Position numbers and translations under genes: made by a program
Assembly: GCF_043641665.1 (NCBI RefSeq)
Contig: NC_092182.1
Span: 16,879,456-16,943,455, forward strand
DNA from: Enoplosus armatus
Lineage: Eukaryota; Chordata; Actinopteri; Centrarchiformes; Enoplosidae
DNA length: 64,000 nt
Direction of reading: 5' to 3'
Shown: positions 23,500 through 35,650 of the stretch, piece by piece
Layout: the number at the start of each line of letters is the position of its first letter
Position numbering within the stretch: position 1 is the first letter of the stretch
Notes under the pieces: generated by a model
What the model saw: the letters and a program-made list of their open reading frames with translations, nothing else
What the model was told of the DNA's origin: nothing
Databases searched by the model: none

Positions 23500-26400
23500 C
23501 AGCATTTCTGGAATTGATGAAATAAACTCATCAGACTTCCAGCAAGTTTGGCATTGTGCGAGAGAGCTGAAGTCATTTCAGTATGTAGATTTCAGACTTA
23601 AACCCATAACCGTGTTGCGTGGTGCATGACCACCCCCACCTGCTGGAGAGAGAAGGCTGGGGTGTGCATGATGGGATAGGGAGACGTCTGTAAGACAGGA
23701 TATAGCCTGGCCCTCTGTATGTTCAGTGATTTTTCTCCACCACAGCCTAAGGGAATTAAGACAATAGCCTTATGTCAGATAGCATAATCTAGTGACAAAA
23801 TGGCATTTTATTTGCTATGCCAAAATTGGGCTCAAATACATGTGTAAGCTAATTGAGAAGAACCAGCTGCTTAGCCATCTGCATGGGTAAAATTGGTTTC
23901 ATCTTCGATTTGGAGAATTTCTTGTTAAGTAAAAAGATGAGTGACGATTGTCAAGATCCATGATCTCTGTAATTTGAATTTATGGAAAACACAATGCTCG
24001 GCTATTGTTGTATTGTACCAGAAAGTCATTGCTGTCAAAAATGTAGATGAGCCACCTAGAGCCTGTATATTGTGCTCATCACAACACGACATTTGTATGC
24101 CGCACAGTCAGTGCTCTTCAATTTTCTTAAGCATCTTGGTAAATTGCACCAAACAATTTTCAAGATCAATTCCAGCATCAAAAACAATGCACACAAATCC
24201 CAATCTTCAACCCATATTGTGTCGGAGAGGGCCCCTGTGTTTGCATGAAGGTAATTACAGTGGGATTTGATGTTGTGGTGTGCCCAGAATTCTCCAGCTT
24301 TAGATCAGGCTCGGGGTGCTCCACCCCATTAATACTCCATATGGGGAACCCAGCTGTGATCAGAATTGGAAGAGCGGGAGGGGAAATCGATTTCATTTGC
24401 AGGATTATTGATGTAACCGAGATGCCGTTTGTATGAAACATAAAGTCTCATTTCAGAGGTTATGGATAAAACTGGATTGAGGGGCTGGCTGTTTGTTTTA
24501 TTCAATGAAACATTACAGAAACAGAGAAGTCAATATACACACTGCTGTACAGTCCTCACCCGCATTGCACCACATTAAAGCTTTGGAATGAGTTTTTCAT
24601 ATTTAGCTGCCGACACTGACACAAACCACTGCATACAACATACAGAGCGTGTGGTAAAATGTAGAGAGATCTGTCCATTAAAGGTGGAGAAATAAATGTG
24701 TGAAGGGACTGTGATTTAATAGATGTTAAAAAAGTAAGTGGAGAAATTAACAAAATAAAAGTGATTTATTGCATTGCAGGAGGTGAAAAAAGAGGGGTTG
24801 GGGTTCAAAGCAACACATAATGTTGGCAGAGAGAACTGACCTGGCATTCGGCCTCTTTCACTCTTTGCCAAACTTCTCCGTCCACCTGTTCCCTACATTT
24901 TTTAGGAGGCTTTATAAGTCGGGCTGATGTGCTGGCGAGGTGATCACCCATACATTAAAAACAGCATCAGACTTTCCCAGGGTTCGGATGGCCTAACAGC
25001 TGGATCTTTCAAGTGAATCCATCCCTCTCTCCTACCATTCCTCCTTCTTTTCTTCCTCCTCTGTGCCCAGTGCGAGACCGTTGTAGTTCCCACCCGTATA
25101 ACAGCAGCATTTGGAGTGATGGCAAGCCAGATGGGAACGTTTTTTTTTTCAGGGTTCACAGCATTCCTCTGATGACAACAGCGGGGTCAAGACAAGGTAA
25201 AACCCTTCTATAAAACATTTGCTCATACCTTTGATTACACTTTTTAGAAAGACAAAGAAATCCTGTTTCTCATAACACAATTGGTTAACGCATATAAAAC
25301 TACTGTAACATTTCCACGTGCACTGCCTTTAACATATTGTGAAGTTCACATAAAGTTCTTCTATCAAAGAGATTTTTTTTAACAACCGCTCCTGGTCATC
25401 AAATTAAGGGATGGAGGCGTTTGCAGGCAGTCTTCTTGCCCGACTTACTGTCCTTGTTCGGAGCAGATGTTCATGGTGTTCTGGTGTCAGTGATGGGCAG
25501 TGTAAAAGCAGGCTTACACATGTCGTCGTATCGTTACAACCGGAGGAGGAAGTTATGTCATCGGGCCAGCTGGCTCTAATATGTGCTGCAGCATTGTGTG
25601 AAAAATATAGAGCAGGGGTGGAGCCAAATCTCACATTTGGGGCTGAGTAGCCCACAGTATTATTTTTTTTCAGCTTAGACGCACAATAAGATCTCCAGCA
25701 GAGTCTCACAAGTTCTCCTAAGTGCGTCATTAATTTTACACTGCACACACATGCAAGGACACCCACGGTCTCCCTGTCAATCCTCCCGGTGCAGTTTTGT
25801 TTTCAGTGACAATAATTATGGGTTTAACAGTCAAGAAATGGGCTTGTTGCATGATGATAAAGGAAATTGCAGAATTCCATCATAGAACATTTGTATTTAG
25901 ACAGGGAGAAAGCTGAGCCAAGTGGGGAAAAAAAGGAGAACATGCCATTTTTGAGCGGCATGTCTGTGAGGGGCCGGTGTTTTGATATGTGCCTGTGTGG
26001 AGTGAGAAGGGAAAGTGGGCCCCTGTCTGGGAGAAAGGGCTGAAGCTCTGTTATGGAGCTTAGGTCTCCATCTATCCTAATAAAAAACACTTAAGCCAAA
26101 CAGCCCCCCTCTTGCTCTCCCTGTGTCTGATCCTGGGAGCTACCTGCAGGCCCTCCACAGAGCACATTTAATAATGGTCTCCACCCCGAGCGATGGGCTG
26201 TCCATATGACTCCAGGCTTGAGGCAGCAGCATGGTATTCTGGGAAGGCTGGGGCTTGCCGTAAGGGTGTGGTTAGAGTCCCTGCAGTGTCTGTTTCTCAA
26301 ATCTAACAGTGCTGTAGTGTTTTCAATAATGATATTTTGGATATTTTTCCAAACTACTGAATTTAAAACCAACACTTAAACTGACACATTTGTGTTTATT

Positions 26401-29400
26401 GTCCCCCTCTTTGCTCTTTTCTCTCCCAGGCTTTTCAAGATGCCATTCTTTTGATGGTGTTTATGGAAGCAGTTTGAAGTGGTTTTCCTTTGCCACCGTA
26501 ATCCCTGTTTGTGTTCCACACAGACCCTGATGTGAATGAGCGGGAACGTAATGAAAGACTTGTGCTTTCGACGGTGTTAAACCAGAATAAAAAGTGGCAT
26601 TTTTTATTTGTTTTGCCTCGTGTTTGATTCTTGGTAATGCAGACAATCAACAGGGTAGAGGAGTTAAGTGCATTATAAATTACTGAGAGGGAGCCACCTC
26701 GCTCTTGGAGCTCATCCTGATGCTGCTGCTGCCACTTTGGGTTATGTGAGGAGTAAAGTACTTTAGCAGAGACCGTGGAGCTGCTCCACAGCACTCCTTT
26801 GCATATCAAATAAACAGCAGGGCATGATGGCGGTGCCAACCCAGACAGCTATGTTATATGTACACGGTGATGCACATGCACACGTCTACAAAGGTGCCAT
26901 TGGAGTCTATTGAATGTCTCCTATGATACATATCATGGTGACATAGCGTCTGAGGTTGAAGTGGTTTGTATGTGGCATGTATAGAGTCCTGAGGAGATGT
27001 TTCAAATGGCGAGCTTTACCTTCAGGATGTGACACTTTTGATTTGAAGCATCACAGGTGAATATGGTAATTAAAATTAACCCACTCACAGAGAATATAAT
27101 TAGGAATTTTACACAAGAGGGATTTCATATTAACACTAACACTGTACTCGATCATTCGTACTGGTTTCATGTTTTTAAATTGCATTGTGTTGATAAATAG
27201 ACGTATTTGAATAGAGCATGCTTTCATTTACAGTAAAAAAGAAAAAAAAAGATCAGGATTTTCATGCTGAAAGCCCATGTTTATAGTCCCCTATTCTGTG
27301 TGTTCAATCCGTAAGGTGAAGATCCATGACTCTTATTTTCATAACAAAGCGTTCCAGGGTCCAGCAAACAAACTGTTGTATGGATGTACTATTGATTTCA
27401 CATTCACACGTCCGGACTTAAAGGGACTATGGGATTGCCCATGAATCCCAAATCTGTGTGCTACTCACAGTCTGTCAAGTTGACATCCACTCTCTTCTGT
27501 AAACTGGCAAGATTATTCACTCAACAGGATCTCTCTCCCTTTCATCCTGCGAACTACAGGCCAATCCGGCCGCTGACAGCCAAGTGATAGCATACAGATG
27601 GAAATGAAGGCGAGCGGGGGAATGGTGCTGTTTGTCAAACACTGGAGGAGGCTTCTGGGTTCAGGGAGTAGACTGCTGCGCCAAACTGGGTCCTCTGACT
27701 CTGACTTCTCTTAGTGTGAGGTTTCAGCACCCGAAATCTTATACTTACCACAGTTATCATACATGTTGTACGCAGGCTGAACTTAGAACTCAGTATGATC
27801 TGATTGCCACAAGATCTATATGTTGTGGAGCAAAAAGAAATCCCACTTTTTACCACAAGCTTCTTGCAAGACAGCAACACACCCTTAAACATCCATTTGC
27901 TACCATTAAAAACATGCAGATGTGACACACATCACTATAAGCAATGATAAAGCATTATGTTACAGTGCCAGTGCTTTTTGGCCTAAAGGGCCTGAAGATG
28001 TATACACAAGAATTTATTTTCTCCCTCGGATGCCCTCCATTCGTTCTATGAAGAACAACATATTTTGAGCCGAAGAAGAAGTACAGGAAGATCTCACGGC
28101 CTGCTGAGGAGATGTCATTCATGTCAGTTATTTGAGGAAAGTAAATTACATACAGCCACTACCTTGATAACAATCATATAACAACTAAACAGGTCTCAAA
28201 AACTGATATGAGCAATATGTGCTGTGAAATGTATTTCCTTCTCCTTGGGCAACAGATAATATGCATTCATCCCTGTAGTCCACTAAGCAACACAAAGAAT
28301 GCATTCTGCCCGTTCAGTCATAACGTTGGCTTCTGCTTGGAGATGGTCATTGTGCTCTCTGGTTCACAATACACAGTCACTGGAATGAAACCAATTTGAG
28401 CTCCTTTCAAGATAATGCAAATAAATATCAGCCCTGATTTACCCGGGTTTTTTTTTTATTACTTTCCTCTCTTCACACCCTTATCAGCACACAGAGCATT
28501 TCTCTCTTTCTTAAGGGTCGAATGAAAGGTCTCTCTTTTCTTGAGAATCAAGGCAGAGGAGAAGCCTGGTCCAGGACTGATTCATGTCGCACACACTGGT
28601 GGGATGTTATGCATGGATAATTGATTGTCGAAGCAGCATGGCCACTGTTGGATCTTGATGGTGCTGCCGAAATGTCACCTTACTGATGTTACAGCGGCGC
28701 CGATATTAAAAAGGCTGGTCTCAAAGACTTCCATCCGAGCGCACTCCTCTCCCACTGTGTCTGGGAGAGACAGCACTGTTTGTCAGGCTTCTATTTCAGA
28801 GAGACAGATCGTGCATTCGCAACCTTATCTGCACAGGACAGTGCACCCACTTCCAGAAGTGCATTGAACATTTCCAATCATAGGGATATATCACTCTGCT
28901 TTTAAAGTGGAAATCAAAAGTGTGGGAATGGTGAGAGGAGAAAAAAAAACAGACATAATTGAGATTGCATAGGATTTATTTATAGGTAGTTTGTCTCCTC
29001 CAAAACCCTGAAAAATTACACTCCGAGCTGCAAATATCCTCTTCGACAACAATAAAGAAGCCATCATTTTCGTGGGAATGTTTTCATACCAATTTGAAGA
29101 AGTTTTAAAGGAAAATTGTTTGGAAACGTCTCAGACATTGAGTCAGATAATGCAGTATGCATTCATATAAAAAGTGGGAGATTAAGTGAGTAGAATCCGG
29201 TTAATTTCAGAGTTAGGAGAGTGTACGGGAAGCTGAGCAGGGACTGGTAAACTGTGTTAATCTATAAAGGCTTATGCAGGTAAAAATAGACTACACCTGC
29301 ATGCCTCTTTACCTCCATAATACTTTGCAGAGGGGGACTATTGAGCATCCATTTCCATTACCAAGGAATGGAAAAAGGATGTTTTACCATCAGTTTTTGG

Positions 29401-31087
29401 AGTGGCTTCGGTACATTGTTCAAAGAATGAAGCGTACTGCTGCCATCAATTCAGAGGCCGGAGTGGGAAAAAAACCTTGCACCATGAATTATTCTGAGTT
29501 GTAAACATATGAAGTAATACCACATAGCAATAAAACTGTTCTATGATAAGTTCAGACACCATTCTCCATCAGCAGCATTCAGTATTTAAGTGTATTTTGT
29601 GAAGTTTTTCTTTTTTCTTAAAATCCTATAAACTATGTTGTTCTGTTCTGTTCTTTTTTTATATACATCCCTGAGCAAAGGTAGTTTAAATTAATATTAC
29701 AATATTTTTGTTAAGCATTGGATTCCCATTTACGTATCTACCGTTAAAGGGAGAGCTCTTTCCTCATTGTGCCTCTCTGACATGCTGAAACCATTCAGAA
29801 CTCAGGGCTTCCCCCATAATCAAGTGTGAATGAACATGTAAACTTAGCCAAGTATTAACAGAACTTGGCCTTTCTTCTGCACACAGCAGTTCATGCTGCT
29901 GCGTGAATCCCGGTTGGCGTGACAGAGGTAAAAGGCAAACAGCTTGAGGAGTGAAGAGGACCCAAAACAGACAGGCGGTAAGAGACCATACTGTTTGGCA
30001 GAGAGCTGCAGCTGAAAAGGGAGAAAGGAGCATTAATAGCCACCATATGTCTGCATATTCTGGGGTCTCCAGCGTAAATTTCATTACCCAACGCACAAAA
30101 TGGACCGTCTAAAAGACGTGTGTAACGTGGCCTGAGACAGCTACCGTGTGAAAAGCGGGCCGTTATGTGTGAGAGCCATGGCCTGATCTGTCACGCTGGG
30201 GTTTTTAAGGAAAAACGGGGGTAGCAGCTGTTTGGTTCACCTGTCCTGTCCTGTACACGGCTCTCCATCAAACCAGAGGCTACTGTCCTCACAGGCCTGT
30301 ACCCACAGACATGTTCCTCCACAGTAATCTCAGATGTAACACTCCTATCTAATGTGACAACATTTACAAGACCACGGACCCTCTGTTTATCAGACTTGTA
30401 CAATTATATGGTGTTCTATTTGTATAAGCACACTGGTTATAGTGGGAGAGATATCCATAAACATACTGTAAGGCCTTTATCCAGACTATACTCTGAATCA
30501 AACCATGTTTTCTCCACTGGACGGTGAGTGGGATAAATCAACACAGTACAAGACACTGTACTACCCTTGTATTGGACCATCAGGTTGCTGTGTAGGCTAA
30601 ACTACATGATCGTGGGTTTATTGGTGGTAATTTTCAAGCGCCTACTAGTCAGAAAGTTGGAACTTTTTGTCTGAGTCCAGTGTGGGAAAGTCTTTAGTGA
30701 AAAATATGCACAGCGCGAGTATGTGATTGAATTAAATTTAACTGTTTGCACATATGTTCCCTTGTTTAAGGGGGGAAAGTTACTACAGCACTGCTTAAGC
30801 CATGGATTATCTGTCTGCGTCCTCTGCCTCTTTTGCATCAACATGAATTCACCCACTCAGAGTCTATCACACATCCACAGAGCTCCCTGAGAGAGAGCGG
30901 ACCTTAGGGAAGCCCAAGCAGGGGGGGACCTCGACAGAGCCGAGTGGAGCTGAGCAGGGTTGTGGTTGAGCCCATGGGCATGGCCCTCTCACTCTCTGGC
31001 AACCACTTTGTTAGGCACACAACACTAATCCTCCTTGTGTCTTTATTGCCCTCTGTGTAGAGGAGCAGGCCGGGGCTGGGGCTGGGA

Positions 31088-31103
31088 GGGGGGGGGGGGG
31101 GGG
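31088..31103 (+). repeat. Poly-G tract (about 16 nt)
   Basis: An uninterrupted G run inside a G-rich segment (31070-31105). It is a possible G-quadruplex, and its length may be uncertain in the assembly. Confidence 0.9.
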
Positions 31104-34100
31104 AGCACTGCTGCAGGGGTAGTATCATCAGCATTCCTGTTTGAAGATAGGCCACGCTGTACAGCATTAAGGCATCTAATAGAGGCAAGCTGAGAGCAAA
31201 ACAGACTGATACTCGCTGAGACAGAGGGGGAGAATAAAGAAAAAGGAGAGTCACTTTTGCTCCCCCCTTGTAAAATAGTATGGGTGGGGGCATAATTTGA
31301 GGATAGGAGATTATTGCAACCAGAAATGACTGTGAGGCAATTCTGGTTCATGTTGTTACACACACTCAATAGTCTAAACAACACATTAATGTGCTGCCTT
31401 AATTTGTAATACTGCCTCTGTAGTTGAAAACAATTTGTCATGCGTTGAATTTGTAGGAATCTCATTTTGGATAATTCTAAAAGCATTTAACGCAAATTTT
31501 TTAATGGATGTTAAGACATACATCCAGATGTATCTTTGTTCAGTTTATCTGTTTAGTTAGCAATATAGTGTACTGTATATATATACTATATAAACATTTG
31601 ATGATTGGACAAAGGATTGCCTTTGTTATAGCCTTACAAAGTCAACATTTGTTTTGTATTATTTTCCTGTTATTATTTGCAGAGATTATTGTTGAAAATA
31701 TTCTCACACAGTTGGCCTTTCTTTTGAACCGTCATACTCAAAGTTGAACTCACTCAACTGGCGCCATCTTGTGTCTGCATAGGGCCGCTGACACAGGTGC
31801 ACAAAATCCAATGTCACCTTTTCTACCCCAGATCTCCTCACTGTCTCCCAGCTGTCACCTGAGCGCTTGGCAGCATAAGGTAATAGCATCAAGATGCAAT
31901 CAAGATTATATGCTTGTCACTCACTCCATGCACTCAGTGGCTTACAATGTGTGAAACAGACACAAGATAAAGCCTGTGCACAGATGGGAAGATAAAATGC
32001 TTCTAAATATTCATCAGTTTTCTGACTGCAGCAATGTAAGCCCTGAGTGCTGCCATTAGATCACGGGGACGAGTAACCAGTTAGCGAAGGGTGGGACCAA
32101 AATGAGTTGAAATGTAGCAATGCAAAGAATACATAAAGAAAAACATCTGAAAATTTTAATCTCTCCCCGTAGAAGCAAATTTTCTGTAACCACTTTAAAT
32201 TTTGTGGCACTCTTCCTTACTGGGGATCTGAAACAGGGTTTGCAGCTGTATATCTCAACGGAACAGAGCCTCTGCTTGTAAGCTACATCCATATTAGCAG
32301 TCTATTTCCATGTTTACACCGCTCCATATTCTTTGCAATAGTAACAGGATTACTTTGTGACAAATGGTAATTTGTGGAATTCCCTCATTTCAGTTTGAGG
32401 ATTTTCTTTTTCCTCTGTCCCCGTCTTATAAAAAATAAAGTTTCTGCATTCTCGTCCCCCTGGAGGTTTGATTCCAGAAGCCCTTCAGGTTTTCGAGCAG
32501 ACCTCTGTGAAAGGCCAGATAAAGCAGAGCAAGGCCTGGTGGTGCAGGCATGAGGGCGCATGGGAGAAATAATAATACGCAAAGGAATCCATTGACGTGC
32601 AACCTTTTACTCCACAGGCCAATCTCACATACCCCAAGAACATGCATAACACTGTAGGTATACACACTGAATGATCATTTTCTACTATGCCATTATGGAC
32701 CATCCCAGTTTGTATATTAGCTAAACATTCTGCAGTGTTTTAGACTTTTTAAAGGATAAGTTTAGCATTATTTTAAATGTTTTTATTGTCAACAAATCCT
32801 ATGAAAAGACCAAAACCAAATGTGTTAGTTTGTTTCTCAATACTTTCCAACTTCCCTATTCTTTCTGTGGCTCTCAGCCCTAAGACCATTGTTTCCTACT
32901 GAAGACGTAAAACTTTAAAAACATGCCTCAAATATACAAAGTTTCACTAAAAAAAGACTAAGTAATTTCCTAAAAGAGCTGGGCACTGTGGTTTTTAGGA
33001 AATGTTACTTAAACAGGAGAAAACAGTGAGTATGTTCGGGACTATTTTCAGCCATGGATTAATATGTGGATTAGTATTCATGGCAGCAGGACGGTGTATG
33101 TGGGACTGACTGACTGAATAAACTACAGTGCCCATGGTTATTGTGATAAAGGAACATGTCATCAAGTGCAGCTGTGTGGCTCATATATGTGAGGGTTTTT
33201 TTGGACAATGATCATCTCTGGCACAAAAGAATAATATATATCAGGCTTGACAATCCTTGTTAGTTGTGTTATTCTTTAGTGTGTTTTTATTATTTAACCA
33301 GGCATTGTTTTAATCTATTCTGTATAGAAATTTACTATAATTAAAATTGAACCTTGCTTGAGATGAGAAGTTGAAGCCCAGTTATATCATTTTATTTTGT
33401 CAGTTATTAGTTAGAACCTGTTTTCATTGTCTCAGACTTTAGTTGTCATCGTTACGACAGTCACTTTGAAACAGTTCCTCAGTGCGATCTTGCACCTTAT
33501 GATTACATACTGAAAGGAATTAGTAAATGTACATAAGTGAATTAATGTATGGAAATTAGCTCGAGTGCCACCGTGGGTCTGGTTCAGTTGATCCTCAGCT
33601 GCATATGTTGGTAATCACCGCTGCCTCTTGGATTCACTCACAGGCACGCAATAAACAACCTGCTGCCAGCACCCCCTACGCTTTTGTCTAATCTGCCGTT
33701 TCACTGGGCTCTAGTTTGTCGCACAAATATGAAAGTGAGTCTCAGCAGCAGAATGCACAGAGGCACATTAACTAGGATGGGTGCCTGCACACTAAAGCCC
33801 CAGACATTAAGTCTAGGATTTACACTGGAATATGATTCCCTAAATGTCTTAAGAGTTTTGGTGCAGACGTTCTCAGACAGATCTCGAAGAAGTTGGTGAA
33901 CTTGGTGACCTGCTGCCTGGTGTTGTTTGCATAACCACATTCATTACGTTACTGAATTAGCTCTTTGAATTGCACCTCACAGCTGATGATAAGCCTGTGA
34001 TTAACTGGCAGGGTACGTGGATTTCTTTAACAATAGCATTTTGGTGTAGTCTCCATAATGTGTGAGTAACATTATTCCTTTGGATTCGAGACAGTGTAGA

Positions 34101-34874
34101 AACATCACTGTTTAATGTAAACTTCTTTCTCAAGCTTCCCTCGATGTCCCCTCCAGAATCTTTGGTTAATGCTTCCACCTACTGGAAGAAAGGATGTACT
34201 GTCTGTTATTAAAGACCATTATAAGCACCTTGCTTTGATGCCTGCTTGTGGGTTAACTATCACTGACTGACTCACTAACTTCTTGTTTCATGTGGTATAC
34301 CACAAAGTAATAATAATCTTTTTATCTTATACGTGTGGTCTTAATGGAAACAAAAGCGGTTCCAATTTTTAGACTGCAAGCTATGTTGTGGTAGCTTGTA
34401 TACAGGTGCTGATATTTTTTTAACGTACACATATATTGACACTGGTTAACATTTAACATTTTAATGCTGATGTCCCTTGCTTACGGTTTATTAAAATGAA
34501 CACTGAAATTGACAGGGCATGTTTTCATGAAAAATAATCATCATTCTTATTGTTTTCAATTAATTAAGTTTGAATAATCATCCTCGCCTAGAAAACATCT
34601 ACTCAACAAGTTTAGCCACTTTTAAATTAGTTGCATGTTCTAAGTTGTTCCCGTTTATAAACCTAACAGTTCCAAACTGACAATTTGAGCGGGATGGTTG
34701 AGCTTCCACTATTGTTTCCCTCAGCGGGCAGAAGCACATTGCATTCGTTTTCTGCTCTCACTAAGTGCATTTGTATTCGTTCTGCAGTTCATGTGTCCTT
34801 GGTTTATAGATTGGTTTAAGCCTTGACACTATTAGTTAGGGATCATACTTGACATGTGTTGTTATTGATGTACA

Positions 34875-35408
34875 CAGTGGTGGAATATAACTAAGTACAT
34901 CTACACAAGTACTGTACTTAAGAACAAATTCGAGGCACTTTACTTGAGTATTTCCATTTTATGCAACTTTATACAATTTTTACTTTTTAATTTTTTTTCA
35001 TTAGCTGAATGATTAAGTGTTCCTTTATGGGCTGAGAAAATTCTTCTACTTCTTCAGATAAATAAACTATTTAAAAAAAACAACCTTGGATTAGCTTGAA
35101 ACTGCATCGTCACAAAGCTGCAAACAGCTGTTTTTCTGAGCTCATGAAAAGTGGACTTGTAAGAGATACATAGTTCTCACAGGACAGCAAACATATGATG
35201 ATCTTGTAGAATATGATGCATTGCTGTATATTAAACTACCCAACAGTATATAAAAAAGTTAAAAATAGCACAACCATAAACAACTATAGAATTAAAATGC
35301 CTCATACACATTAATGCAGCAGTAACATTAATCCAAAAACATAACATAAATAGTAAAACACTGACAGGAACCCTTTTACTGCAGAATGAGTACTTTTACT
35401 TTTGATAC
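34875..35408 (+). mobile_element. Teleost non-autonomous repeat (CAGTGGTGGAA... family), 3'-truncated
   Basis: It starts CAGTGGTGGAATATAACTAA and continues with AAGTAC-rich sequence (CAAGTACTGTACTTAAG, then TTTACTTGAGTATTTCC). The middle has ATTAAACTACCCAACAGTAT and the visible end has AATGAGTACTTTTACTTTTG. All these blocks agree, in order, with a very common percomorph repeat as I remember it. Full copies end in a terminus complementary to the start (...TTCCACCACTG); this one stops before it. It has no coding capacity. The broken end lies about 150 bp before the park7 start codon, so it forms the distal edge of that promoter. Confidence 0.75.
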
Positions 35409-35560
35409 GAAGCACCGTCTTTGAAAGGGGGATACACGGACGCAGCCTGGCAACCCTGCTTCTGTCAAAACCTCATTGCGAAGCGTGCCAGTTGCTGCTG
35501 GAAGTTGCACACTGAAGTTAGCGTCTTTGCACTTGGCAGTAGCATAACTGCAGGCTAACC
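35409..35560 (+). promoter_or_regulatory. park7: park7 promoter and 5' UTR region
   Basis: The short space between the truncated repeat and the park7 start codon must hold the start site and 5' UTR, unless an upstream non-coding exon exists. No TATA box is seen. CpGs are present (GATACACGGACGCAGCC; GCGAAGCG). The start context is GCTAACCATGG, with C at -3 and G at +4, an acceptable but not optimal Kozak context. Confidence 0.5.
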
Positions 35561-35650
35561 ATGGCAGGCAAGAGGGCGTTAGTAATCCTGTCTAAAGGTG
35601 CAGAGGAGATGGAAACTGTTATTCCTGTGGACATCATGCGCAGAGCTGGG
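35561..35650 (+). CDS. park7: park7 coding exon 1 (residues 1-30)
   Basis: It runs from ATG to RRAG in phase 0. The donor GGG|GTTTGT is weaker than consensus, but the junction restores the family sequence (RRAG, then I.VTVAGL). Glu18, which hydrogen-bonds the active cysteine in this family, is here. Confidence 0.95.

Larger units (their letters stand above)
22801..34874. other. Intergenic DNA, no gene recognised
   Basis: About 12 kb without a recognisable exon or RNA gene. It holds a CT-rich tract (23421-23499), a poly-G run (31088-31103), a TA palindrome near 31570-31590 and several unique blocks (23760-24450, 28610-28880, 29040-29210). Frames of 80-150 codons occur on both strands, but none has recognisable family motifs or splice-bounded ends. 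Confidence 0.6.
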
